NCBI GenBank assembly: GCA_943735955.1
Contig: OX030968.1
Span: forward strand, 2,479,343 to 2,543,342
Direction of reading: 5' to 3'
Length of the DNA: 64,000 nt
Source of the DNA: Piscicola geometra
Lineage: Eukaryota > Annelida > Clitellata > Hirudinida > Piscicolidae
Shown: positions 41,057 through 51,667 of the stretch, piece by piece
How the letters are laid out: each line of letters opens with the position of its first letter
How positions within the stretch are numbered: position 1 is the stretch's first letter
The notes under the pieces: model-generated
What the model was told of the DNA's origin: nothing
Database searches by the model: none
The model's input: only the letters and a program-made list of their open reading frames with translations
Translations under genes and position numbers: made by a program

Positions 41057-41277
41057 AACAAAATCATAATTACAAGAATAAAAAAACAAAATCATAATTA
41101 CAAGTATAAAAAACAAAATCATAATTACAAGAATAAAAAAACAAAAATCATAATTACAAGAATAAAAAAACAAAAATCATAATTATAAGAATAAAAAAAC
41201 AAAAATCATAATTACAAGAAACAAAAAACAAAAATCATAATTACAAGAATAAAAAAACAAAAATCATAATTACAAAG
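41057..41277. repeat. About 29-bp AT-rich tandem repeat
   Basis: Some eight units built on AAATCATAATTACAAGAATA followed by an A run and CA. Unit length varies slightly through the A run. Confidence 0.9.
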
Positions 41278-41514
41278 AAGAGTGGAAATATAAATAGAAG
41301 CATGACCTTGACGGAAGATACAAATGTAGTTACACACGCACACATACAAACACATACACACAAAACATACACGAGCAAACTCAAACTCACACATATACAA
41401 ACAAAAGTAGACAAATATATACAAATATACATCGCTTAAGAAGAGCAATTGGCGTTGATAAATAATGTAAGGAAGAAAACAAGTCTTCGACAGATTTATG
41501 TGAAAGGAAGGGAT

Positions 41515-41554
41515 AATGATGATGATGATGATTATGATGATTATGATGTTGATG

Positions 41555-41605
<51 letters not shown>

Positions 41606-41629
41606 GTAATTATGATGATGATGATGATT

Positions 41630-41726
<97 letters not shown>

Positions 41727-41727
41727 C
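41515..41727. repeat. (GAT)n trinucleotide repeat
   Basis: A long ATG/GAT run with minor interruptions, open in two frames only because of the repeat. No splice or domain evidence that it is coding. Confidence 0.95.
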
Positions 41728-42062
41728 GTGGATATCAACAATGGAAAGGGAATTTATTTAGGTGTTGGGTTGTGGAAAGGTGTGGAGGGCAGGGTGTCAT
41801 GCAAAGAGTGTTGATGTCTGAGCAAGAGGAAAAAGAAAAGCTGCAATATGAAAAAATATTTTTATTATCATTTAAATGTTAAAAACACTAATAATATAAG
41901 GAGAAAAATGAAAGAAAACAAATAGAAGGTTTCGAAGCGGAAATACGTGCTCAAGAAGAGTGCTTGATAGAGGCAGTGTGGCTGGCAATGGGTGGGTAAG
42001 TAGTGTGGAGTGTCGCTTTTGACAATTGGCAGTGTGCTTGAATGCTTTGTACCCTTGATTGA

Positions 42063-42063
<1 letters not shown>

Positions 42064-42094
<31 letters not shown>

Positions 42095-42124
42095 TTGTGT
42101 GTGTGTGTGTGGGTGTGTGTGTGC
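42064..42124. repeat. (GT)n microsatellite
   Basis: About 30 GT dinucleotides with two GG interruptions. Confidence 0.93.
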
Positions 42125-43867
42125 ATCTATGTATAATATATAATGTTTTGCGGCTGTTTTTTTGATTTTTTGTTTTCATAGCTGTATATAACACAATACA
42201 AGTATTTAAACAAAAATGATAAAAAAAGCTGCAAAAGATAAAAATACGTTTTTTCATCGTCCAGAAAGAGTTAATGAAACTGTATTACAAATCTAAACAT
42301 GCTTATTATGCAGAATCTGAGTGTTAGTTGATCTCTACCTCATTCATTATAGACGGATGTTACGGTTTGAGCGGGTATATTTTGGGTGCAACGTCAGGAA
42401 TGCTTTGCGCTGAAAAGTATTTTGTATTCAAGTTGTAAAGTAAGCGGTGGAAGGGATTGGGAGGGTTTGAAACGGTTATTTCATAATAGACCTAACACTC
42501 AATACTTGAATAATATTGATGATGATGATAATAATAATAATAATAATAATAATAAAATAAGAAAACAATAATAAGAAAATAATCATAATCATTCTCATCA
42601 TCAGCAGGAGTTCCAGCATAAATTCTTCTTATTTCTTCATAAACACTCCAGTTATTAATTATTTATGTGGTGTTGTTAGCGGTAACACGAATAGAAAAGT
42701 TCGGAAGATGGTGTTGGTAGTAGTAGTTGGACGAAATATTAGGAAGAGGGGTTTGTATCCTGCAGTTGTATTGGGTGGCTGATTGGTATCTGCACCATTA
42801 CTGTGGAGTTTTAATGACGGGGAAAGAATAAATTGTGAATCTATATTCAAATGTTATTAAAGCAATGAACAACAAAGATATTAAAGAATGTATTGCAAAA
42901 GAATTAGACCAAAAGGCGGCGAAACTTCTCCGACTACGACAAAACAATAGAGTTCCGTTTTATCATTTTTATTTAATGGAATAGCAATTCGTTCTTGTAA
43001 ATGCATATTTTATACTTTTTCCATTTTTCATTATTTTATTTAAAATACTCATTTTATTGTTGAAATAATCTTCTGCGTGTTTTCGATTATGAGCAGACGT
43101 CATTGTATGTTGAGGTCGACATAAATTGCAACACAACGCCTTCGTGTAACATAATGGGCTGAATAAATTAGAGGCTATTTCCAAGTTACGGTGTATTGAG
43201 ATAGCATAAACAAACAGAATGAAAATGAAATATTATGGCATTTCTTGGAATATTTTTTTTTTTTTAAATAATAAAAAATCGATTTAGTTTAAATATAAAG
43301 GTTTAGTGAAGTGTTATTTATTGCGTTGGAACCAAAATGTTTAACTTTGTAAATTTATCTTTGTATATTTAGTCGATCCTTTTTTCCATTTTCGTTTATT
43401 TTATTTATTTTTTTCATCAAAGATTCATCAACTTTCTCAATTGTTTAGAAATAATTATTAATTCATATAATGCTTTTTCATCAACGGTAAAAATATTTAA
43501 ATAATCTTTTTCTTCTTCATTTTTCTAAATTAATTTTTTTTAAACTTAATTATTTCAGGGTTTCAGGCTAGAAATTAAATTCCGAGAGCCGTTCCTTCCA
43601 GAAGGCGCTTTTGAAGTTTAATTAAATAAAGAGAAAATAAAGATTTCAACAACAAAATAGACTTTGGGGAAAGTCGCAGTTATTGTTGTTGTGGAAAAAT
43701 AAATCATTGTTTTATCCAATGTATTATCATCGTCGTTAGTGTCATCATCGTCATTTTTAACATTCTTAACATTTTTATTTTGAATATTATTGAATATTAG
43801 TTTTCTATTATCATGTTCATCATTATTTTGAATATTGTTGAGATCATTTTAATATTATTCTTTTGTT

Positions 43868-43873
43868 TTTATT
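43868..43873 (-). promoter_or_regulatory. Polyadenylation signal AATAAA (PACRG)
   Basis: TTTATT on the plus strand reads AATAAA seven bases after the PACRG stop codon. A very short 3' UTR would follow. Confidence 0.5.
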
Positions 43874-43880
43874 GTTGCTA

Positions 43881-46797
43881 TTACGTCATGCAAGTTTCGT
43901 ACGTCGGGATCATATACTTAATGTTGATGTATGCGTTTTCACCGCCGCACCTGAAAAAGTAAATAAAAATAAAGATAAATAAAATAATAAATATAAAAAT
44001 AATAAACGTAAACAAGTAAATAAAAGTTTATATAAAATAATAAACATAAATAAGTCAAGAAAAGTTTATATAAGAATAATAAACATAAATAAGTAAACAA
44101 AGGTTTATATAAAAAATAATATTTCAAAATAAATAGGTTAATGAAAAGATAAAAATATATAAGTTTCCACGGGAATAATTAGAATTGATTGTTAAAAGAA
44201 AACTAACTTTTATTTCCGCATTTTTATTAATTTAATCAAACTCTGCTTAGTTCTCGAAGCTTCTCTTCATCACCATTTTGTCCTTTTCTCACTCAACCAT
44301 TTCCCTCACTTTCATTACCACCCTCCTGTTAACTAATATTTTTTCAACCCCCTTCTAACTACCCACCCACCTCCTCCTCCTCTCACCATCCACCCACCCA
44401 CCTCTTCTCACCACCCACCCATTTATTTTCATAACTACCCTTCCCCCTTCTAACTACCCATCTTCTAACTACCCCTTTCTAACTGCCCTTCCTTCTTCTA
44501 ACTACCCTCCCTCTACCAACTACCCCGCTTTTCCAACTACCCACTCTTCCATTCCTCTCCCTCTCTCCCCCCCCCCCCCCCCCACACCTCCCCCCCCCCC
44601 CACACCTCCCCCCCTCCCAACACCTCCCCCCCCCCCTCACACCTCCCCCTCCCACACTTCTCTCCCCACACCTCCCACCCCCCCACACCTCCCCCCCCCA
44701 CACCTCCCCCCCCCCACACCTCTCCATGATCTCGAGGGTCTGGTTGATAACGTCTCCGATGTTTTCGTTGTGACCAAAGTCCACCTTGTCGCCTATGTTC
44801 ACTGTGGAGGGGTGGAGTGGGGGAGTGGTGGAATGGTGGAGTGGTGGAGTGGGGGAGTGGGGGAGTAGTGGAGTGGTGGAGTGATGTGGAGGGGTGGAAT
44901 GGTGTGGGTGGTGGAGTGGTGTGGAGTGGTGGAGTGGGGGAGTGGTGGAGTGGGGGAGTGGTGGAGTGGGGGAGTGGTGGAGTGGGAGATTGGTGGATTG
45001 GTGAAGTGATGTGGGTTGCTGGTTTGTTGGATGGGGGAGGGTGGGGGAAGGTAGTAGTGGTTTGGGGGTTTGTGGGGTGGTTTGGGAGAGTATGGGGTGG
45101 TTTGGGAGAGTATGGGGTGGCTTGGGAGAGTATGGGGTGGTTTGGGAGAGTATGGAATGGTTTGGGAGAGTATGGGGTAGTTTGGGAGAGTATGGGAAGG
45201 TTTGGGAGAGTATGGGCGGTTTGGGAGAGTATGGGGTGGTTTAAGGGTTTAATGTAAACTAGAAGTATGCTGTTTAGTGAAGTAGAAGTTGTCCGATAGG
45301 GGTAACTTTGAGAGATGATCACATAGGAGAAGTGGTTCTATAGAAAAAGAGTATTTGTGGACTGAAATAATGCGATGGCTTGGAAAGATTGAGAGTTGTG
45401 TTTGTGGAAGGTTTCCTTTCAAAGACTTAGCGGGAAGACATGAAAGTTGATAAAGAGGATGGGATGGTTCAAAGAAGGCCAGTTTGAAAGAAAATAATTG
45501 AGTTTCTTTTAATTATAAATGGTGAGCAATTCGATTGAGACTGTAAATGCATTTGAGCACTCTTGAATTAGATGAAAGAGCGCTATAGAAATCATTTTGA
45601 TTGATATATTTGATTGATTGCACCAATCCATCTCTTTACCCAAATCCATTATTTTGTATATGCACCATCATTTTCCCATCTTAACCCACCACAACTTACC
45701 ATCTCTAAACCCCAATACACCCTAACAACCAACCCTCCACCCTCAAATAAAGAAATAAAAGATTAAAAAACCTACCATAGTAATTAAAAAAACATAAAAG
45801 CCTACCATTCCTCGACTTGAAGAGATTCACTACACCGAGGAGTTGCCTGTAATACGGCACCAGCGCCACACCAATGTCGTTCTCCTTCACCAGCATCAAC
45901 TGGATCAGTTTCAGAACATTTGTGATCACTTTGGGGTTTCTGGTGCATAGGGCGTCTTGGGGGAGGGGGTGGAGGAGGGAATGATGGTGGTTTGATGGTG
46001 GGGTTTATGTTTGTCGTTGTATGGTGGGTTCAAAATGATGGTTAGGTGAATATCAGACGGTTTTGTTGAGTGATTATGGTGATATTTAAAATCTTCAAAT
46101 TAGTTTTACAATTTTAAACAAGATCTACACACCAAAATCTTCACTAATAAACTATAAGCCTTTTCTAAACCATACTAGTCTATAACCTTTAAAACTCACT
46201 TCCATTTTTAATGAACCTCTTTCCACCCTCAGACAATCTCACTCAACTCCATTCCAAAACCACTCCCCACCCACCCAAGCAATCCATTTCTTACTCCATC
46301 CCATTCCCGAACAATCCCACTTCCCTCCACCTTTCATCGGAAGGATCAGCCGGTGTAGCACTGGTAGAATCCGGCAACCGTCTGAGTGTTTGACCATCTC
46401 TTGAGCCCCTTTGAAAGCAAGAAGGTCGTATGGGAACTCAATTTCTGAAAGGCCTTCGAAGAAAAGAGGTAGGTAGTAGTGGTAGTCTAGCGTTTCTATG
46501 GGTACCTGGAAATTTATGATAGTTGTTTTGAGCAATAAAAACTTGGTATTGGGTGCATACTTTAGACTAACCATCCAGATTATGTTTTTTGAAGATTCAA
46601 CCTGAAGTTATTTGTAAAAAGTTATTTATTTATTTTGAATTTATTAATCAATTCATTCACGCCTTCATTCACAATTCACCCATAATTTTCATTCCTCCCC
46701 AGCTTCATTCATTCCCCCATTCGACAACCTTGATAGGCAGGTCGCCTCTGTTGTAGAATTTCCTGAAGTTGCTTGAGCGACAACAGCGTGCTTCCAT
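43881..46797 (-). CDS. PACRG: Parkin co-regulated gene protein (PACRG)
   Basis: Six exons, 46729-46797, 46572-46601, 46331-46505, 45806-45955, 44720-44801 and 43881-43950, give about 191 residues in one frame. Diagnostic stretches in order are NFRKFYNRGDLPI, IIWMVPIETLDYHYYLPLFF, FEGLSEIEFPYDLLAF, VALVPYYRQLLGVVNLFK, NENIGDVINQTLEIMER and ENAYINIKYMIPTYE with the stop at 43881-43883. Known: PACRG is a conserved inner-junction protein of ciliary doublet microtubules with an alpha-helical repeat fold; acting in cilia or flagella is therefore expected. The second exon is only 30 bp. The N-terminus is uncertain: I start at the Met at 46797, but vertebrate proteins are longer, and an upstream exon joined at the AAAAG near 46826 is possible. 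The intron 3' of the fifth exon begins in a very G-rich tract. Confidence 0.88.
44560..44726. repeat. Poly-C / CACACCTC repeat
   Basis: Runs of 7-14 C separated by CACACCT(C). On the PACRG transcript this is repeated GGTGTGGGGGGG, beginning at the donor of the fifth exon. Confidence 0.9.
44812..45000. repeat. GTGGAGTGGGGGA minisatellite
   Basis: Short G-rich units (GGAGTGGTGGAGTGGGGGA) in the PACRG intron. They lie just upstream, in gene direction, of the exon at 44720-44801. Confidence 0.9.
45065..45245. repeat. 20-bp minisatellite TTTGGGAGAGTATGGGGTGG
   Basis: Nine imperfect tandem copies of this 20-bp unit in a PACRG intron. One copy has lost two bases. Confidence 0.92.
45500..45615 (-). 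repeat. Dispersed repeat copy with TATAGCGCT core (copy 2)
   Basis: On the minus strand: TGCAATCAATCAAATATATC, then TTTCTATAGCGCTCTTTCAT and AAGAGTGCTCAAATGCATTT. It matches the other copies in order of motifs and is the most complete at its 3' side. It lies in a PACRG intron. Confidence 0.55.
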
Positions 46798-46829
46798 CAG
46801 GTGGGACTTGGGCGGATGACCTACCTTTT

Positions 46830-48323
46830 GGTCGGATTACAGAGGTTTTCTATGTATAGTTATAGTCCTATAATTGCTGCTTATACTGGAGCCTTTTTAT
46901 GGAAAATGATTTTTATCATGTTTATTATCAAGTTTTTTTGAGATCAATAATAATTTTTTCATTAAGTTTTTTACAAATATTTTATTTTCGAGTTTTTTCT
47001 GGTTTTCAAAAAAGTGTTTTTTACGATATAGTGGGAAATGAGAGAAACATATGACGGTTTGTTGTGAAATGGTTAGACATCAAACCAAAATAGAAAAAAA
47101 AAGCTGAGATTCGCTTACGATTTTCTCTTCTAACATTTACACGTACAAGTTATTCCAAAAATAGAAGTAAAAAAGTTGAAATCATTTTCCAATGTAATTA
47201 ATAACAATGTTCACAAAATAATTTATACAGCTTAATGATTAGAAAAGTAATCAGTTATCTAACAATCTATTTAATTAAATACTTATTTAATTAAATCTTT
47301 TCCATACATTTGTACAAGGAGAAGTGGTGGAAAAAGCCATGGAACGGGGGCAGTGGATCGACCTCAACCTTCCTTCCTTCCGGTCTTCACAACCCTTGGT
47401 CTTTTCTTTTGTGAATCGGCAACACGACATCGCCATTTTAGAACTTATTCTTGAGTTTTAGTGGTTTAAAAATGTTTAATAGGAAGGTTGAGAAGCTTTT
47501 GATGGAGCTGTTCGGGTGGATCTTTATCGAGGTTTTGGAGGGGTTGCAAGAGTGCTTCGAAGTTTTATGAAGGTTTTAGGTGGAAAATGCAGAAAAGTTG
47601 CTTGTCTTTCTTAACCCTTTGAAATGTGAAACTTTCAGTTATTAACTTTTTATTTATTTTGGCTACTTTATGTTGTGTTGACTCAATGGTGAAGTAAATT
47701 TAATTTCTACCTTAGTTAGTGTACATTTGTTTATAAATTCCATGAAATTTGTGAAAATATATAATTAATAATTAATAAATTGAATCTTCGAACAAAAATC
47801 CTTTTAATAATAATTTCTAAATATTCTTTTTAGCCAATTTTTCAATCGAGTTTAATTAAATGATTAATCTTGTCTAACGTTTTTGAATTATTTTGTAAAC
47901 ATGGACGAATAGAATGACGTCGATTCAGAAAGACATTTCAAGAATTTAAAACCATAAATAACATAATTGTATATATTTCTATTTCAAAGAATCTAGAAAA
48001 ATCCAGTCATTAGTAATATCCAATTACTTTTTAATGATTCAACTTAAAATTGAACCAAATATTAATTGCATAATCTTAGTTCGTATATATTACATATTAT
48101 ATTTATATATCCTACTAGACTAAACTTAATTTTTCTTCTACTCTTTCTTCTCTGTGGCTCTGTGCACAAATCATGTTTCCAAAATTTCTAGAAGCTGGCG
48201 TTGGCTGGGTTTTGAAAAAAAAAACGTAAAAAAAACTCGAAATAAGTTTGCACACTAGTATTAGAGATACATCAAAGTTACGCTATAATGATTAACATTG
48301 CCTTGACAACTTTGCCTTTTCGT
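46830..48323. other. Region between PACRG and the carbonic anhydrase end
   Basis: Mostly AT-rich. A GC-richer patch at 47330-47440 can be read on the minus strand from an ATG (MAMSCCRFTKEKTKGCEDRK...) for about 50 codons. It might be an upstream PACRG exon, but no splice or family evidence ties it in. Nothing else is supportable. Confidence 0.4.
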
Positions 48324-48707
48324 TTACTGAAAACTTTTTTCGACTTTCATCGTCTTTTCTTGAACATCTCTGTTGTTTTTCTCAATGGTTTTCCCTTCTT
48401 GACTCTCAAGTTTCCCCAGCTCGTCCATCTACAAGAAAGTAATATAAATCTTAATTAATATACTCAAATCAAATCAAACTTTTGTTGTTTAATAATTCAC
48501 GATGAAATCTTAAATTACGAGAACTCACGAAGCTCTGGGTAACTGTGATTGGATCCAAGAAAACGATTCTTTCAATATTGGGGACGCATGGAGGGAACGT
48601 TAGACTGCCGGTATACCTAAAGAACTTCCCTTTTGTCTCTGGGAGAAGCGTCATCAGTTGAAACATGTCTCTTTCCAAACTTTCTACGTTTTTTTCAAAT
48701 TTACTCC
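48324..48707 (-). CDS. Alpha-carbonic anhydrase, last two exons (partial)
   Basis: Exon 48529-48707 (phase 1 in, phase 0 out) encodes MFQLMTLLPETKGKFFRYTG, SLTFPPCVP and IVFLDPITVTQSF, the C-terminal part of an alpha-carbonic anhydrase. The exon at 48324-48428 adds MDELGKLESQEGKTIEKNNR and ends VEKSFQ then TAA. Known: the enzyme hydrates CO2 using three zinc His in the N-terminal half, which lies upstream (higher coordinates) and is not visible because of the gap and what follows it. The usual SLTTPP is SLTFPP, so the first Thr is kept and the second is Phe, which would alter the pocket. Whether it is catalytic cannot be judged. Confidence 0.72.
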
Positions 48708-48800
48708 CTGAAAGGATATTTTAGTTCTCATTAAAGATTATTTCAATTGTTTATTTTTGAATTTGATGCTAAAAATTCACCTGATTTTACAATATTTCCC

Positions 48801-49000
48801 NNNNNNNNNNNNNNNNNNNNNNNNNNNNNNNNNNNNNNNNNNNNNNNNNNNNNNNNNNNNNNNNNNNNNNNNNNNNNNNNNNNNNNNNNNNNNNNNNNNN
48901 NNNNNNNNNNNNNNNNNNNNNNNNNNNNNNNNNNNNNNNNNNNNNNNNNNNNNNNNNNNNNNNNNNNNNNNNNNNNNNNNNNNNNNNNNNNNNNNNNNNN
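48801..49000. other. Assembly gap (200 N)
   Basis: Exactly 200 N, a round number often used for gaps of unknown size. The genes on both sides point into it with their missing 5' parts. Confidence 0.98.
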
Positions 49001-49059
49001 AACTAGATGCTGGTGAACTTTTCAAAAAAGTATTTTTTAGAATACCTTGTATTTTCTGG

Positions 49060-49067
49060 GTTTCAAA
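49060..49067. repeat. Left target-site duplication of the hAT element
   Basis: GTTTCAAA, identical to the 8 bp that follow the element at 50778-50785. Confidence 0.88.
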
Positions 49068-49396
49068 TAGAGGTCGGACATGGACGATTTTTCATTCCCG
49101 GTCCCGTCCCGTTCCCGAGTTTTGTTTTCCCGTCCCGTCCCGTTCCCGATGGGCTATCAGAATTTTGATTCCCGTCTCGACCCGTTCCCGAAACTTTTTG
49201 ACCAGGTCTCGACCCATTTCAACAACAAAAATTTTGTTTATTTATTTATTTTTGCTGCCGTTTTCACCGGTCCCAAACTTGCTAGTCCTAAAATTTCTTA
49301 AAGTTCATTATTTGAAAGTCAGAAAACATTTATTTTAACAAAATTTAAAAAACACGATTTAAATTTCAAATTATTATTGAAATGAAAGTATTGAAG

Positions 49397-49682
49397 TTAG
49401 TCATTGTTTTTGAGTAATTCAATCAAGTTTTTATTGCTTTTAACACGGGTTAAACCGTCAAAAGTTTTAGTTTTCAAATTAGGTGATCTTAGGTCTGAAG
49501 TTAAACGACCACATGTTGAAAAATTCCGTTCACAGGGAATAGAACTTGCAGGTATTAAAAACAAAATTTTGGCTACTTCTTCTAGTATTGGAATTTTTTT
49601 TACTCCAATTGATTTAACATCTTTATAATCTTCAATTTTGGTGGGACGTAATTGTGAATATTTGTACAATTCATCCTCTTCT
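49397..49682 (-). pseudogene. hAT transposase C-terminal (dimerisation) fragment
   Basis: An open stretch reading KIPILEEVAKILFLIPASSI, PCERNFSTCGRLTSDLRSPN and LIELLKNND. The IPASS-x-x-x-ER-x-FS-x-x-G-x-x-x-x-x-x-R pattern is the hAT dimerisation region. It stops upstream without the catalytic part, so it is a relic rather than a functional gene. Confidence 0.78.
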
Positions 49683-50035
49683 TAATCTTTTACCTCGTTC
49701 ATTATTATTAATTCCTCAATAATGTTAAAAATATGTTTTTTGACAACATTCTTATTCTCCACAACTGCACAAATAAAATCATTCGTATAATTTGATAGTA
49801 AAAAAATTGTATTATAATTTTTACGTTATAAAAACTAACATATAGGGTATAAATAACCATCATTTGTTTTTTTTCTCAACGGCACCTTCAGCTTGGTCTG
49901 GCTGTACAAAATGGAATTAAATTTTCTCTAATGAAAAGCCTTGCTTTTTATTTTTTTCTATCCCAAACTTTTTAAATATTATTTTTTTATACTGGGGGAT
50001 GCAACAGACATGCTGCCATATGAATAAGATCTATG

Positions 50036-50222
50036 GGTGAACGGGTAGCTGAGTGAATGAACGGGTAGCTGAGTCGGCAACGACTCTCGGCTTGACCAAT
50101 AATTAATAGTTTTAGGTTCAAGTGCAATCAATGCCTTAATAACCCAAAGTCGCAAGTGAAAATATGCAGCCTAAGTGGCCTGGAAGACACTATAATAATG
50201 CTCGTCATTATTATTATTATTA
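50036..50222 (+). mobile_element. tRNA-derived SINE candidate inside the hAT element
   Basis: TAGCTGAGTCGG fits an RNA polymerase III A box, and GGTTCAAGTGC about 50 bases later fits a B box. The sequence then runs about 110 bases to a simple (ATT)n tail, the usual SINE plan. The segment GAACGGGTAGCTGAG at the head is duplicated in tandem. I could not define flanking duplications. Confidence 0.55.
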
Positions 50223-50747
50223 GGCATCTTTTTTTGTCAAAATGATCAACTGAGCATTCAACTGGAAATTAATCATGCAAATTCAAAGTATGAATTTATA
50301 TAAAAAAAATAATATAACTGACCAGTTTGATTTAATCTGACAAGTTTTCATCATCACCCATTTCTTATAATTTCCCTAATATTTGGACTCGCTATAACAA
50401 CTTCAAATGTAATGTTAGAGATTTTGACATTGACAACGCAATGGTGACTTCGTTATACATCTCGATTGCATTTAATACTTATTTTAAGTACGGAGTATCG
50501 ATGAAATAGAGATTTTCATACTTAGGAGTCTGCTGAAGTATAATTGTTGAAAAATCCACTCCCAATATCTTTTATTCCCGTTTTTTCCGTTCCCGATTTA
50601 AAAATTGATTCCCGTTCCCGATTTTTCCAGTTCCCGATTTGAATATTGATTCCCGTTCCCGTCCCGAAAACCTATTCCCGGTTCCCGACTTTTCTCGTCC
50701 CGAAATTAATTTTCATTCCCGTTCCCGCGGGAGTCTCGCAGGTACCC

Positions 50748-50773
50748 GGTCGGATCGGGTACCCGATCCGACC
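50748..50773. repeat. Perfect 26-bp palindrome at the hAT right end
   Basis: The sequence centred on GGGTACCC reads the same on both strands for 26 bases (half-site GGTCGGATCGGGT) and overlaps the terminal inverted repeat. The left end has only the outer GGTCGGA part, so the two ends are asymmetric. Confidence 0.9.
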
Positions 50774-50777
50774 TCTA

Positions 50778-50785
50778 GTTTCAAA
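50778..50785. repeat. Right target-site duplication of the hAT element
   Basis: GTTTCAAA, matching the left copy exactly, which implies a fairly recent insertion. Confidence 0.88.
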
Positions 50786-51667
50786 TTATACAAAGTCGCG
50801 CACAAAAACCCTGAAGGTGTTTCAGAGGCGGGTGAGTGCAGACGTTAGCTTCAATAGAGATTGGCAAACCTACAAGATGGGTTTTGGAGACTTTAATGGC
50901 AGTTTCTGGCTCGGTGCGTGAGTTTACTTTCCCCAAACGATAAAAAAACCAGTTTGAATGTGTGATCTAATTTTTCTTTATACATCTACAGGATACATTG
51001 CTGCAATTCAAACGCGATTATTATGCGATGAGTTGTTACAAGACATTCTGCAAACGCAAAAAACCTACAGGAAACGAGTTTGTGCACCAGTTGACATCAT
51101 CGAGATCCTACAACATGAAGATGCAATTAGCGGCGTTTGACGGATTGACAGCCCAGCAAGATTACACCAACTTCGTCGTGCATTCGGAGGCTGAGGGGTA
51201 CTCACTGAGATTCTCTTCCAGTTTTGGAAAAGCAGGTGAGACTGTTAAAAACTGAAAACTGGGAAGAAAAAATTAAAATAATCTAGATTTTTATGTTTTA
51301 TTTAAATTTTTTACACTAAATTATTGAATTAACGAATGCGAAAATATACAATTTATAATTAAAGTAATGATAAACGGGGAAGTAATATAACAAAATCCCA
51401 CTGTTGCTACAAACTCCAGGATCCTGCTTCTACCAGAACCAGTCTTTTTCCACTAGGGACAGGGATAACGACAAATTTACTCCCTTTGGTTGCGCCAGTT
51501 ACTACCGCGCTGGTTGGTGGTTCTTTTCTTGCCATAATGGCATGTTAAATGCACCCTACCACACGCCACAAAGCAAGGGTTCTTCAGACAGTTTTATAAT
51601 GTGGTGCTTTTTCAGGGGCTTAAGTACACCGTTGAAGTATGCTTCCATGATGTTGGTGAGGGTGTGA
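50786..51667 (+). CDS. Fibrinogen-related domain protein, 3' part (partial)
   Basis: Three exons: up to 50913 (start undefined), 51071-51235 and 51420-51667. The first reads [20 protein letters not shown] and [15 protein letters not shown]. The second starts [20 protein letters not shown] and continues to [13 protein letters not shown]. The third has [40 protein letters not shown] and ends [11 protein letters not shown] then TGA. Junctions are phase 1 throughout, and the WLG|NEF join restores the family wording exactly. Known: secreted fibrinogen-like domains recognise acetylated sugars in innate immunity or act in adhesion. The N-terminal part and any signal peptide are not visible. The acceptor of the first exon is unclear, because the hAT element ends at 50777. 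Confidence 0.82.

Larger units (their letters stand above)
38579..43867. other. Intergenic region between PACRG and the ankyrin gene
   Basis: AT-rich DNA with several tandem arrays (listed separately). A stretch at 39800-39953 (minus) reads ENLYYVGICVESWRRSGVF and VNKHPKSGREFKVTPICRG. It is gene-like in composition but lies next to a repeat, and I could not assign it. No other convincing exon was found. Confidence 0.55.
49068..50777. mobile_element. hAT-type DNA transposon, internally decayed
   Basis: The 1,710-bp element begins TAGAGGTCGGA and ends TCCGACCTCTA, a perfect 11-bp terminal inverted repeat, and is flanked by a perfect 8-bp direct repeat, GTTTCAAA. An 8-bp duplication is the hAT hallmark. 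Both ends carry clusters of TTCCCG-type subterminal repeats (49094-49195 and 50573-50735), as many hAT elements do. Inside is a fragment of a hAT transposase C-terminal region (minus strand) and a tRNA-like SINE. Most of the transposase is absent, so the copy is not autonomous. It lies beside, and perhaps within, the first visible exon of the fibrinogen-like gene. Confidence 0.85.

Noticed and set aside
41449..41814. Poly-Asp or poly-Met open frame of about 120 codons
   Set aside because: A GAT trinucleotide microsatellite with no supporting splice or family evidence.
51000..51070. Sequence before the second fibrinogen exon read as coding ([15 protein letters not shown])
   Set aside because: Using the acceptor at 51070 instead joins WLG directly to NEFVHQLT, the normal family order, so this stretch is intron.
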